NCBI GenBank assembly: GCA_963693365.1
Contig: CAVNZM010000005.1
Coordinates: forward strand, 4,464,001-4,528,000
DNA length: 64,000 nt
Direction: 5' to 3'
From: Amoebidium appalachense
Lineage: Eukaryota; Ichthyosporea
Part shown: positions 21,001 to 33,385 of the stretch, one piece after another
How positions within the stretch are numbered: the stretch's first letter is position 1
How the letters are laid out: each line of letters opens with the position of its first letter
Program-made: the position numbers and the translations under genes
The notes under the pieces: generated by a model
What the model was told of the DNA's origin: nothing
Seen by the model: the letters and a program-made list of their open reading frames with translations, nothing else
The model's database searches: none

Positions 21001-23056
21001 ACACACACACCTGCACGCAGCCAGCACCAGCCCAGCCGAAGCCCACGATGGGGGCTGCAACCCCGTCCCCTGCATGGCCTGTATTGTGGCCATCAGGCCC
21101 TGTGCATCCTTGGCCTGTGCCTGTGCATATGCCACCCGCCGCAGCAACACAGGCTCCCACGTGGCCCCATGCAGTCCGGCCTGGCCAGCCATAGTCCAAA
21201 GGGCGCAGACCTCAGGCCCCCTGTTTCGGCCCAGCCCAAGCAGTGCTGGCTGCAGCACGGCCGTAAAGAGCATGCCCTTGTCTCGGAGGTCGGCCAGCAG
21301 GCGCATGGTGACGTCATACTTGCCCTGGCCCACCAGCACCCCGACCACCTTGGCCCAGTCCTTGGGCCGGGGGGCCTGCAGCATGCCCTGTGCTGTGAGT
21401 GCCCCCACCACCCGCCACACATCCGCATCCGTGCCGCCCTGCTGCACCACCGAGCACATGGCCGTGCCCACAATGTCAATCCCCTGGCCCTTTAGCACCG
21501 GGGATAGCCCCTGAAGTGCCCCACCCAGGTCAGGGCTTGATGCTAGGGCCCTGCCCAGAGTCTGAGGGTTGACCCGCAGGTTCATACGGGCCAGGGTGGC
21601 AAGGTGCAGCGAAAGACCCTCCCAGTCTCTCAGGGCCAGGTGGCAGCGCATGGCCGTGTAGTGTGTGGCCTGGCTGGCAGTGACAGAGTGCACGTACATG
21701 CGCCCGTATATGCCCCTTAGGCCCTGCCCGTGGCCGGCCTTTGCACAGGCCACCATGGCATACCGGTAGGCCTGGTCACTGGCGCCCCCAGCATCCTCCA
21801 TGGAACCCAGCACCCTCTCGACGTCTGCTGTCATGCCGTGTCTCCCGTACCCCTCCACAAGCGCCGCCCACATCCGTGCCGTCACCCTCTCCCGGTGCAT
21901 TGTCACAGTGTCGGCGACGGCACTCACCAAACCGGGTGTTGCCGTACACATCATGCTAGCTAGGGCGGCCTGTGTGCGCCTGCTAATACCCAGCCCATGT
22001 GTGCGCATGTTTTCTAGCTGCCCCATCACCGCAGCCTCATTTCCAGCCAGGGCCAACCCACCCAGTAAAGCATTGGCCACAGGCCCGGCCCACTCCTCGT
22101 GCTGTAGCGCCGGTGCCGCAGCTACCTCTTGCATGGTCTCTATCTTGCCGGCCTGGCCGTATGCACGCACAGCCGCAAGCAGTGCCGATGGAGGCAGGGG
22201 CATATTCTGCTCGTTGGCGGTATGTAGGACCAGGGCCAGCATGCTGAGATTGGCCTGCCGGGCATGGTGCACGGCCACACTGCCCAGCACGGTGCTACTG
22301 TGCTCTGGGCCCACCGTGCCACCCACCCTGTCCACCAGCCACTGAAGCACATTGTCCGTGTAGCCTACGGGTACCTGTAGTTGTCCTGATAGCAGGCAGC
22401 TTGCGGCCGCCGCCATAAAAGGCAACTGGCCGTGCAGGTCGTGGCGCTGGGCATCGCACACAGCAGCCTCGGCATTGCCCCCATACGTGGCCAGTAGCTG
22501 TGAATAGACCGGCATGTCACCCTGCAGCCCATAGTGTCTGTTGAACTGCTCAAGGGTGGCCCATGCCCGGTCTGTGTCCCTGGCAGCAACACATCTGCCC
22601 ACAGCAAGGCCCAATGTTTGCCGTGTAGGTGGGGGCTGTTTGTTTGCCACGAGCATATCCATAACCCGGCTATAGCCGTGGGGCCATGCAGCGAGGCCCA
22701 CTGCTGCGTGGTAATGGGCCAACCCTGCCTTCCCACCATGCACCAACTCGTGCAGTTTCAACACCACCTCGTGCCCATCAACCGTGCCAAGCAGCCCCAC
22801 CCCCGTCCCCCCCTGCCGATGTCTGTGCTTGTTCTGCACCGCGTGGCTGTGGTTGTGTTTTCTTGGCTGCTCGTGCATGAGCTAAACCACTTAGGCCCCT
22901 TGTGCTGCCAACACGACCCCACACATGCGGAGGAGGGGTGTGCCTATGTTGGGGTGTGTACACAGGGCGCCATGGTTGCCTGGCCACACTCCCTAGCAGG
23001 GTGCGGGGGGCCAGGGCAGTGGCCAGCAGCCCGCATGGTGTCTTGGCGCACCACAT
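17298..23056 (-). CDS. Long PPR-like helical-repeat protein, probably organellar, with apparent frameshift
   Basis: Minus-strand exons: 21011-23056, 20081-20344, 19293-19491, 17657-18748 and a possible last exon 17298-17324 (ends SLPVVGCL). Phases agree at each junction. The product is about 1,200 residues of degenerate helix-turn-helix repeats, for example YHALLQTCVAKGNASAAVRT, VVGVLVGQGKYDVTMRLLAD and WAALVEGYGRHGMTADVERV, as in pentatricopeptide-repeat proteins that bind organellar RNA. The N-terminus, MWCAKTPCGLLATALAPRTL and the Arg-rich sequence after it, looks like a mitochondrial presequence. It lies in a different frame from the repeats; one extra base within 22778-22878, probably in the C tracts at 22800-22813, would explain this. 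Introns carry C tracts and (TC)n. Confidence 0.82.
18796..19190. repeat. Simple-repeat intron of the PPR-like gene
   Basis: Poly-G (18800-18822), C then (TC)n then C (18916-18996), (ACC)n (19005-19032), and C then (CA)n (19150-19189). All are inside one intron. Confidence 0.9.
20476..21010. repeat. C-tract and (CA)n cluster in the first PPR-like intron
   Basis: Adjacent C then G tracts lie at 20475-20512, with C tracts at 20745-20776 and 20937-20986 and (CA)n at 20987-21010. The (CA)n, read on the gene strand as (GT)n, begins exactly at the exon 1 donor. Confidence 0.9.
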
Positions 23057-23546
23057 GGTCACCTCATGTTGACCTAAGGAATGGGGTGGAAAGGGGAGCG
23101 GGGGGGGGGGGGGGGGGGGGGGGGAGCTGGTCAGCCAAGCAGCAAGATAGGGTAGTGGGTAGTGGCTCCTCTCTTGCCCTCCCTCCCCCTTCCCCCCCCC
23201 AACCCTCCCACACACACACACACACCTTTTACCCCCCCCCCCCCCCCCCCCCTTCCTCAACTTGCCCCCTTTCCCACACTCTTTTTCCTTCTCCATTTTG
23301 AGAGGCAAACAAAGTGGGCGGGCGGGCAAACGGGAGGGGAGAGGGAAGGTTACTTTCTTCAACTTTGTTTCTTTGTCAGGGAGCGAGAAAACAACTGTTG
23401 TGGTGCAGGTAAGTCAGGAGGGGGGGTTCCTTCTATTCCTTTGCACCGGTCCCTAAACCGGGCTGAAAAACACAGGAGACCAAGTAACTTCACCTCGTTT
23501 AAAAGAAGGTGTGTGGAGCAAGGAAAAGAGGGTGCATGTGGTCCGG

Positions 23547-23635
<89 letters not shown>

Positions 23636-23890
23636 GGGGGAAGGGTGGGGGTGGGGTGGGGGAGGGGGGAGGGCGGGGGGGTCATGAGAAGTGCCTGCCA
23701 GTGTGAGTGAATTGTTGTATGCAGAGTATGTGTGTGTGTGTACTCGTTTTTCTGCTCGAGTCACCCACTGCGTGTGTGGAGTGTCAGTCTAGGTGTAGGT
23801 GTTTATAACGACCGTGTGTTTGAGAGGAAGAAGGGAGGGAGGGAGAGAGGCAGAGAGGAAGGGAGATAGTGAGGGAGGGAGGGAGGGAGG

Positions 23891-23935
<45 letters not shown>

Positions 23936-24291
23936 AGAGAGAGAGAGAGAGAGAGCGAGGGCAAGAGAGAGAGCTAGAGAGAGAGAGAGAGAGCGAGAGC
24001 GAGAGAGGGAGAGAGAGAGGGGGGGGAGGGGGGGGGGGAGGGGAGAGAGAGAGAGAGAGAGAGAGAAGAAAGAGAGAAAGGGAGGGAGAGAGAGAGGGAG
24101 GGAGAGAGAAAGAGAGAGAGAGTGAGGGAGGGAGGGAGAGAAAGAGTGAGAGAGAAGAGAGGGGAGGGGGGCGAGAGAGACGGGGGGGGAGGGAGGGAGA
24201 GAGACAGAGAGAGGGGGGAGAGAGAGGAGAGCGAGGGAGAGAGGGAGAGAGGGGAGGGAGAGAGGGAGAGAGAGAGGGGGGGGGGGGGGGG

Positions 24292-24374
<83 letters not shown>

Positions 24375-25524
24375 CCGACAAGCTTCAGCAAGACAGAACG
24401 AAAGGCAGTGAAACAAGCAAAGACAGAAAAAATAGATAAAAATATCGAGGTGGGCAGAAATAAAGAGCAAGCACACTGGCAGGAGAAGTAGAACGAAAGC
24501 ACGAGGTTCGGAGGACAGTTCGTGACGGAGGAGCCAACAAGATGTTCGAAAAAGATGGAAACCGTAAAACATGCAGCAGCAAAGCCCACCCACCTAGTAA
24601 TGTTGGGCGCACACCACCTTGGGCTGCCTGCGACTCCTAACGTGGCACAACCTCTCATCTAGTGCGCAAACCCTAAACTTCCTAGTCCGACACTGAAATA
24701 GTGTTGCTGCCTCATGAAGTCAGGCAGAGGAGGCAGAGGGCGATGGCCAAGTGTGCAGGGCCAGCTTGAACAGTCGTAACCTGTATGACATCATTAACAT
24801 AGCTATACCGTCAGAAATCGTCTAAAGCTACACCACTAGGGTGTACAGCTTAAGACTATGATGAGTGCCCCAATCTGTGCCTGTGAGAAGATCACACAAG
24901 GACAAAGGACAAGGTCTTGAACCAAAACATGCCGCGAGTCAGTCTCGGCAGCATAAAACGTTTTGCAAGTACCTATGTCCGTGGTTAGAATTCTGGGTCG
25001 AAGTAGATATGTAAAACATTTAGAGGCAAGAAAAGGCGCACATACGCGCAGAACCTAACAAGATTGTTTCGTACTGAAGGTCAAGATAAGTCTACTTGAG
25101 TAAGAGAAGAGACGGACAGAACCGGACCATCTGTGATCTCCCACTTTACCTAGGTGCGGCACAGCCATTTTGGGTGCCCCTGCCTCCTTTTTAACTTGAT
25201 TACAAGTCGGAAGTATTCCAGATTGCTTGGTGTAGTCGCACCGCACAACACCCTTAACGAGTTAATACAACACGAACTCAGCAGACGACCCACTGTTGCA
25301 GGATTTATTAATAGTATACTGCACAGTACCTACATTCACAGCCGAAAAAACCGCTCGGAAAAACTGCGTTTCGAAAGAGTAGTGCGTGGTCGTCGCCAGA
25401 ACCATTCCAGGCGCGATGACCAGACCGTATTCAGCTGCTTCGGTGCAACCAGCACACACAACTCAGTAGTGTGGGCCTGTGCAAGAACTGAGACATCAGA
25501 GCTCTAAACACCACACCGTTCTTT
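23057..25524. other. Repeat-rich region upstream of the PPR-like gene
   Basis: Contents: poly-G (23101-23124), (CA)n and C tract (23212-23252), (GT)n (23548-23634), a 550-base polypurine block (23824-24372) and unique sequence at 24373-25524. One plus-strand segment, 23380-23407, has a strong acceptor (TTTCTTTGTCAG) and donor (CAG|GTAAGT), but I could link it to no gene. Confidence 0.55.
23824..24372 (+). repeat. Polypurine (GA)n-rich block
   Basis: About 550 bases almost wholly G and A on the plus strand, ending in about 37 perfect GA units (24294-24372). Leu/Ser and Arg/Glu open frames across it are repeat readings. Confidence 0.95.
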
Positions 25525-25842
25525 ATGGTGCTGCACGGGCTGCTGCTGCTGGGGCTGTGGCTGGCCTTCAGCCTGCTTGTGGCCGGTGTTCTGTGCCTGC
25601 TGCTGTCCTCCCTGGCTACCGTGCATCTTGTCCGCTGGGCCTTCCGGCCTCTCTTGGAATTTCGCAGAACGAGTTACCCACCAAGCACAAAAGATGGTAA
25701 GGTTAGGAGGCTTCATAGCCCCCAGGCAGCCGTGGGCGCGCGTCTAAGCAGGGAATATGGATTGGAACAGCCAGCAAGGGATGGCCGTGCGTATAAGAAG
25801 GACCTGGCCAGGCCGGGAAGGTTTTCGGCAGTAAGGGAATGA
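25525..25842 (+). CDS. Small membrane protein, function not recognised
   Basis: This is a single-exon frame of 105 residues from ATG at 25525. Residues 3-36 form one long hydrophobic segment (LLLLGLWLAFSLLVAGVLCL and beyond), followed by a basic tail of about 65 residues (RRTSYPPSTKDGKVRRLHSP, then LSREYGLEQPARDGRAYKKD). G/C preference at third codon positions is coding-like and higher than in the flanking DNA. The pattern fits a single-pass protein with a cytosolic or matrix-facing basic tail. It could be one exon of a longer gene, although no good donor interrupts it. Confidence 0.5.
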   Translation: MVLHGLLLLGLWLAFSLLVAGVLCLLLSSLATVHLVRWAFRPLLEFRRTSYPPSTKDGKVRRLHSPQAAVGARLSREYGLEQPARDGRAYKKDLARPGRFSAVRE

Positions 25843-26196
25843 AACGTGCCAAGCAGGACATCTGGGTGATGGCAAGAGAAGCATGTGATTTAGGCTTTTG
25901 CATTTGTTGTGAGCTTTGTCTTACGCTGTCCCTTGCCCTTTTATACTTACACTGTCCCTTGCCCTTTTATAGAATTACTTCTATTGGAGAATGATTGATA
26001 ACAAAGAAAAGTTGGACTAAGTTCTAGCTTAACAGAATGAAGGCCAAGACCATCCACCTAAGTCGTAAATACTTTTTACTGATGAATACCGTAAGCCAAG
26101 CACAACCACACATGCACACACGTACCTTGCACTTACATTATACATGTCCGGCATACGCACATAAACATTAGGGCACTTACACCACTCTCCCCTCCC

Positions 26197-26227
<31 letters not shown>

Positions 26228-26274
26228 ACACACAGGGGCACATCACACTCACACGAGTAAAAACACACAAACAC

Positions 26275-26309
<35 letters not shown>

Positions 26310-28121
26310 GCACATTTCCATACTGAAATAACCCGCCACACCCACACAAACACATTTTCATACTCTAATAACTCACACAACAGTGGCTTACCCGGCTGTT
26401 CAAAAGGCCTCAGCTGACTGTGTGGGCCGAATAAACAAGAGCCCAGCCTTTTTATTACAATAGCGGACCATATAACCATCTGGGAAGGTGATACCAACAG
26501 GCAGGGGCCGTCCCTCTCTCATCCACTCCCTCACTTTTTCCCGAGGCTCTCTCTCTCTCTCCTCTCTCTCTCTCCCCCGCCCTCTCCCCCCCGCCCCCCC
26601 TCCCCCCCCCTTCCCTTCTCTCTCTCTCCCTCTCCCTCTCACTCTCTCGCTCACGCTCTCTCTTCTCCCCCCCCCCCCCCCCCCTTCGCCGCCCTCATCT
26701 CTGGTCACATCTTCTCCCTCCGCTCCCCCCCCCCCCCCCCCCCCCACCACCCACCCAACCACCCATTCCTCCTCTGCTTCGTTGCCCCCCCCCCCTCCCT
26801 CCCCCCCCCCCCCCCCCCCCCCTCCCCTCGCCCACCCTCTCTCACCACGCCCAACCAAGCCATCCCCCATCCCCTCAGCTTGCCCTTTCCCCTCACCCCC
26901 TGATACCACCCCTTCACCTCTGCAAGGCGTTCTGTTTTGTACCCCTGATTCTCAGCCAGTGCCCAGACGTACTACGATACTACTCGAAATAGTTCACTTC
27001 TCACTATGATCACGTGATTCTCCCCTCCTTCCCTTCATACCCCCTACCCGGACCCCCCTCCCCTTCCACCCTATACGCTCATCCCTTATCCTTTTCCTCG
27101 CACCGTGCCCTCCCGCACAACTTGATCACATAACTTCAATAAATTGCCCATCCCCGGGTCAAATGGCTGATAAGCCACCACACTACTGCCACTGTCCCAT
27201 ATGGATTCCTGGTTCGAATTCCGCAGTACAACTGCGTCACACCCCGTCGTTCCATGGCCTCCTATAGCCGAAACATCAAGCAGATCACATTCAACTCTTT
27301 CGTAGAAATGAAATTCCCACTTGTGTTCTCTGCATCGCTTTCTCTATGCTTTCCCAAAACCAACTCCAGGTTTTCGCCTCCCTTGACATGCCCATGGCCC
27401 ATGGCCACATATCTGCAATTGTCCGTGAAGCTCGTCGATCTAATAGAAGATTCCAAACCCTACATGGACACACCCAACCTCAATTGCCCACAAAAACGTG
27501 TAATCAACGTGACCTTTGCGACATAAACTCGATGCTTACGTCCAGAAAATGCAGAAAAATGCAGGCAAGTTGCAACGAAGCGCTCATGAAAAAAAAGAAA
27601 CGCCTGCGGGCTGACTCACGCCTGGGTGAGTCAGTGATGATGACGTCACCATGAAAGCCAGGTGGGCTTTTTACTTGCCATATATGGTTTTATGGAAACG
27701 TAAACGAAGCCGATATCCAATAAAATGGCAGTGCTGTAGACGACTAGCCAATCACAGAAAGTTTCATCTAGGTCAACAACTTTCAGCTTTTCCGTTGATC
27801 ACAACGTATTGTTAAATTTATATCATAAATCTTGTAAAACCCCTTTTTTACATATATTTTGCAGCTAAAGATCCCCTTTTTATTCATTTTCCATTAAGCA
27901 CGAATTACAGATCTTCCGTTCACGGTGATCTGTGGCACGATGGCATGCTGTGCGTGTCGGGGGAAGTGTTCACTTCTATCACCCCGTTTACGCACGTCTC
28001 ATCTATGTGTTTGTGTTTTTCCGTGCCAAACATTATGCAGCTGTAAATGGGTAGTTGCTGTGAGGGTGTTACTGCGTGGGTGCGAAGGAGCGTAGGCCTA
28101 TAGGGCCATAGAGAGAGGAGA
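25843..28121. other. Intergenic region with polypyrimidine block and promoter
   Basis: Contents: a 30-base tandem duplication (about 25919-25972), C then (CA)n (26195-26234), (CA)n (26276-26309), a pyrimidine-rich stretch (26510-26890), then unique sequence from 26930 to 28121 that carries the regulatory sites listed separately. The frame at 27254-27526 has no splice or composition support. Confidence 0.6.
27612..27770 (+). promoter_or_regulatory. bZIP-type sites and CCAAT boxes upstream of the orphan gene
   Basis: TGACTCA (27612-27618), TGAGTCA (27627-27633) and TGACGTCA (27641-27648) fall within 37 bases. CCAAT boxes follow at about 27717 and 27752. The cluster is about 400-500 bases upstream of the ATG at 28122. 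Such palindromes are the classic AP-1/CREB-type targets; their use here is inferred. Confidence 0.45.
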
Positions 28122-28896
28122 ATGGTGAACGGAACGTTGATGCGCTATGCAGGGCCGGGAGAGGAAGGGGTAGAAAACCACGAAGGAGGGGCATATTGTT
28201 TGTTTGAGTACCAGGACTTGGCTCAGTTTTTGCCCGAGTCTATGCGTGCACGAGAGAGAATTACCGGCGACCCACAGCATGCACGTAAACGGCAGCCACG
28301 AGAAATTGATAGTTACCAGGTTTGTGGCGTGTGTGTCTTTGTGTGTGTATGTGCGTGTGCGTGTGTGTGTGCGTGACTGTGCGTGTGTGCGTGACTGTGC
28401 GTGTGTGCGTATGTGTATGTGCGTGTGTGTGTGACCGTGTGTGTGTGTTTGTGTGTGTATGAATTTTGTGCGTGTACGTGTGTGTGTGTCTCTGTGTTTG
28501 CTTGTGCCTCGGTGCTTGTGTGTGGGGGGTGAATATGTATGACATACTTGTCTTTTTGTTTTTGTGTGGGCGCGCCACACTGTGTGTGTGTATGTTTTTG
28601 TGTCTTTACGTATATGTGTGCAGGTGTGTGCATGTGTGCGCATGTGCGCGTGCAACATCAGCATATGTAGTAACGGTAACGATGGTGTGCGCTGAATATA
28701 TTGTGCACGCCGGATTGGCTTTCTCACTGCCTAATTTGGTTTGTGGTGAGGTTGCAAATAATATTACATGATGTGTTTGGGTGCAGGTTCGTGTGGGTGT
28801 GCACGGAGTGGTGAGTGTGGCCTTGTGTATCACAGCATGTGTGTGTGTGTGTGTGTTTGTGTGTCACACAGTGGTGTGTGTGTGTGTGTGGGTGTG

Positions 28897-28937
<41 letters not shown>

Positions 28938-29771
28938 ACAGAAGTTGTTGTGCAGGGCTTCTGCGCTGCTGGCTGAAGTGGGTGTGTGTGCGTGTGTATG
29001 TGTGTGTGTGGAATGTGCCCGTTCCCACGGTGGTGTCAACAAGTTTCCCGTGCCTTTTCATGTGCCTTCATTGATTTTGGCGAGGTTTATATAATTTTCA
29101 GCCTACATTTGGGAGGGATGAGATAGATTCGTTAGTCACTTTGTTGTTTAAATTTGTCGCAGTTTCTATGACACTACAAAATTCCCACTATCACAGGGGT
29201 TTTGTCTTAGGGGGCTGTTTTACTCGAACCTTAAAAACTAAGAGCTAAATAAAGGTGTTATAATGACGTGCTAACACTTGAACGGAAGAACATTTTAACA
29301 TAGCATCACTATTTCAGGAATGCCACTAATCATTGGCTAGCCCAAAAAGAAACTGATCTACTGTGTGTTCATTTATTGGTTGTTATGTTTTTTTTGCTTT
29401 CACACTAATGTTGCTGGTAGTACTGAAATAATGATGCTATCACTTATAAAGCTCTACCGTATTTGACTTGTGCGTGGCAAGGCGGCACAGGTAATAATGA
29501 GTGTGTTCTATCTTTGATGTTGGATGGTGAGTTGTGACCTTACCCAAGCAAAAGAGAATGGAATAGAAATTTTTGGAATTAATCCTCAGTCGATGCTATC
29601 CACATTTAAAAGATCGAGCAGTTATATTGTAACCTTGTAACCCAACCGGGCCAAACTATCCAACACAAACATTTCCATTGTAAATTCATAGGCAAAACAA
29701 ATTTTCGCTTGCGCACACACACACACACACACACACATTCTCTCTCTCTCTCTCTCACTCACTGTCTCTCA

Positions 29772-29809
<38 letters not shown>

Positions 29810-30167
29810 CCCTCTCTCGCTTACACTGCACACATACCTGCCCATCTTTACACATACACCTTAGCCACGCTATGGTGGCATACATTCACTGAAAACCACA
29901 CACACACATACAAGCGCACACACATACACCACATATCAAACAACAGCAACTGAAACTCATGACTCTGTACCTGCAGGTGTGGTGTGAGGCGTGGTACCAC
30001 TACAAGGCGTTTCTTCTGTTCCGACTGCCGCACCTGGCCACGTCACTGACCCGCTACGAAACATTCATCGGAAATGCAGCAGACACCTACTCGTGGAAGG
30101 TATGATTTCTAGCCAACCTTTATGATTGTGGCTTGGGTGATGGTGGTGGTGGTTTTTTTTTTTTTTT

Positions 30168-30215
<48 letters not shown>

Positions 30216-31000
30216 AATGTGTTAGGAAAGGTAGGTGGGGATTTGGTTTTCAATAGTCTAGACCAAACTGATGGTATTTTGCACATGGACGCCCACGTTT
30301 TTTCTCGCTTAGGTGCTTGAAAGGCGAGGAGTCAGTGATATGAAGATCAAGAGACTAAATATACCTACTCACCCCCCTCCCCCCCCCTCCCCGCCCTTCC
30401 CCCTATTCCCGGCCAACAAACACACACCCAGACACCTATGTGCACGCGCACATACACACGCGTACGCGCGCACGCGCACACGCACACACACCATACTCAC
30501 CACAAAAAAAGAAAAAAGAAAACAGAATAAAGGAGGAGGAAATCCACAGTCGCACACACACACACACACACTACACTCCACATGCCCACAGCATACCTGA
30601 CATGTACACATTCTCTCAGGCGGTATACGGCTACGATGTCGCCTTCCGAACGCGCATGGGGCAGGCACAGGGAGCCATGAGGTGGTCTGAGCCCGACCCC
30701 CTGCTGATGGAGAGATACCTCACAGGCCCGATGGACAGGATTGGACGCACAGGCATGGAGGTACGTGCGTGTGTGAGAGATTCTGTGTATGTGTGCCTGT
30801 GCGTGTAAAGTACGACACGGAATAATTGTTACTCATGGGTGGGTTTTGATAGGGTAGAGAGTTGGTGTTCAAAGAGTGTACATGTTTCCCCAATGGTTGA
30901 TATGCGCCAGTGGGAGAAGAGCATGGGAGCAATCTGTTCAGCTTGAGCTAGTACGTGTGTTCTGGGGGCATAAACTGTGTTTGTTGGTGGTGGTGGTGGT

Positions 31001-31031
<31 letters not shown>

Positions 31032-31492
31032 ATGGTAGCGGCGGTGGCCGCGGCGGCGGCAGTAGTGGTGGTGGTGTGTGTGTGTGTTTGGGTGGAGGGG
31101 GGGGAGGGGAGGGGGGAGAGGGGGAGGTCACCTCCAGGAGGTGGAGAGTGGGCACACACGTTACTGGAGCGCCAATCTTGGTGTTGTATGACGGCTACTG
31201 TGTTTGTGAGGGTTTCTACACCACACACACACACACATGGCGTATTATATGGTGTTATGGTGTGGCACACTTTTGTGTAGATAGCAAAAGCGCTCAGTGT
31301 ATGGAGTCCTGTAAGGAACTAAAGTCCTGTGGAAGCAATGTCAACTGATTCTCGTTGTTGTAGCAGGAGGAGGAACCGGGAAGTGAGCATAGGCTGGAGC
31401 GCTGGGCACTGGGCAAACACGTGGTGGTGCCAATGCTGAGGGTCGTGGCACGGCGCAACCCGTATCTGTATGCTCTGGGGGTGGCACGGTGA
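28122..31492 (+). CDS. Five-exon gene for a 207-residue protein of unknown function
   Basis: Exons 28122-28319, 28942-28977, 29977-30099, 30620-30760 and 31367-31492 (stop TGA) are all phase 0. The product begins [16 protein letters not shown] and is rich in aromatic and basic residues: [79 protein letters not shown] at the C-terminus. No signal peptide or clear membrane span is seen, and I recognise no domain. Introns contain (GT)n, (TC)n and a (T)n(G)n compound. An acceptor-like site at 30312 suggests a possible extra exon starting VLERRGVS, but its phase does not fit. Confidence 0.68.
28895..28935 (+). repeat. (GT)n adjoining a splice acceptor
   Basis: GT-rich intron sequence from about 28320 to 28935 runs into GTGGACAG, the acceptor of the 36-base exon at 28942. 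Confidence 0.85.
30153..30212 (+). repeat. Compound homopolymer (T)n(G)n
   Basis: About 25 T followed by about 35 G, in the fourth part of the orphan gene's intron series. Confidence 0.95.
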
Positions 31493-32648
31493 GGGCGTGT
31501 ATAACACACACACACACACACACATCCACACACACGCGGCATCAGACTACTTTCTGTATTTTACGGCTGCAATGTTTCCCTCTACGCGCACCAACCGGCA
31601 GCCGGCAAAGATGATCTGAAGGGGTGATGACTTGATGCGGGGGACGGAGGACATGCAGGGGCATTCTCGTTGTTGGTGAAAGTGAAAATCAACTCTATAT
31701 ACCTCTCAAAGACAGATTATCCAGTGTTTTTTGTTTAAGGTTCGAAGCAGCCGCTTGAGGCTTTTTTCCACTCAATTCTTGGCCTGTGAATGATCGGCGC
31801 ACACATACTGTGATACGTAGAGCGTTCCCTTTGCACGAAATGTTTAGATGCTTGGATTTATGGTTTGCTTGGTAAAATGTATTTGCCTATGCCCCTGGGT
31901 CGTAGGATTAGCAATGAAGGAATGCTTGGCTTGTGTTCGTCCCTACAAGTATACTATTTCATGGGCCAAAGTCAGGTACTACCAATTGATTTGCCTCGAA
32001 TTGCCAGATATTTAGCGTTGATAATGTACAATAACTTTTTCCGGCAGCCTGTTATACCAGTATTTCAACGTAACATGTTCTATGTATCTTTCTATTTTGA
32101 ATGTATGCGTGCACATCTAATGGCTATGGTATCTATATTAAGTAGCACTGATTGAGATGATGTGATGTGGTGACCATTGCACTGTTTGTTGTACATGATA
32201 TGCATGTCGACGTTTTGCCACTCCCAGATGGGCTGTTTCATGAAAAATAAAATCGATAAAGACTCAGCATGCACCGCTCACTGCATGCCCCAACCATCGG
32301 CATGGAATTCTGGTTTGATTTTTACAGGAGCAAAGAGTATGTGCATGTACATGCGTGAAGTCCTGGATCTGCTGCTTACCACTCATTATATGCATCAGTC
32401 CCATCATGGAAAACTGAAAACCCATGCGTAAAGAAAATGCCGAATACTGGATAGGGGAATGAGGGCAGTTCACATGCACGATGAAGCTCACGTTCGGTTA
32501 ATTAGTACAACACGTGTCAAAGATTTTTCACCAAAGTGTAAGAGCAACTTCGAGGTTTCAGACACATAAATTTGTGGACGTCTTTGGTCCTTCACCGTTT
32601 CCTTCCAAACAAGATCAGTATAGGACTACTAAAAATAATATCCCTCCT

Positions 32649-32688
<40 letters not shown>

Positions 32689-33051
32689 CCACCACCACCA
32701 CCACCACCACCACTACCTTCCCCGCAGTCTACTTCAACTACTAGCAGCATGTAGATGCATAACTTTGCACACCCAGCCACACAAACACACACACAATCGC
32801 TAGAGCTGGAATGCATGTGCATGATAAGAATATATTTGGTGGGTAAACACTGGTGGGAAGGGTGTCCGTGACTTTTGCCAAAAGACTTGAGAACCTCTAG
32901 AGGGGGGGGAGGGAAATTTTGTTAGACTGCCTGTGCAATTTCTTTTCTCTCTCTCTTTTTTTTTTTTTGGCTTGTGGATCCGATGATGGGGAACTGTCGG
33001 TGGGAGGGTTGGGTGGGTGGGTGGGTGGGTGGGACCCCCGTGGGATGGGGT

Positions 33052-33125
<74 letters not shown>
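33052..33125 (+). repeat. 74-base uninterrupted poly-G tract
   Basis: Counted directly: G from 33052 to 33125 without interruption, preceded by (GGGT)n. Confidence 0.95.
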
Positions 33126-33126
<1 letters not shown>

Positions 33127-33354
33127 TGGGTATTTCAGAGCTTCCACGGGGTAAGCTTTGTTGAGCCTAGGCGAGCACGAGGGCAGGATTCATCCGTGGT
33201 TGGCCGGAAGAGGAGTGGGTGGAAGGAACGGAAGGGGGAGGGAGGAGGAGGTGGGGGGGGGGGGGGGGGGGGGGTCGCTACCAAAGAGCCGATGGAACGG
33301 TGAGTGGATGGGTGGGTGGGTGGGTGGGTGGTGCTGATGTGTGTGTGCGTGTGT

Positions 33355-33385
<31 letters not shown>

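Noticed and set aside
20920-22878. Start of the PPR-like protein at the ATG at 22878
   Set aside because: It is only the first Met in that frame. The upstream frame from 23056 carries a far better targeting sequence, so a frameshift or splice is more likely than this start.
23789-24658. 289-codon Leu/Ser-rich frame on the minus strand
   Set aside because: It is a reading of the (TC)n strand of a polypurine block; no start context, splice sites or domain.
27170-27245. tRNA-like B box (GGTTCGAATTCC)
   Set aside because: The flanking bases do not form a T stem or an acceptor stem, and no A box lies at the right distance.
31865-32155. 96-codon frame with hydrophobic stretches
   Set aside because: No splice partners, no promoter-like context and AT-rich third positions unlike the real genes nearby.
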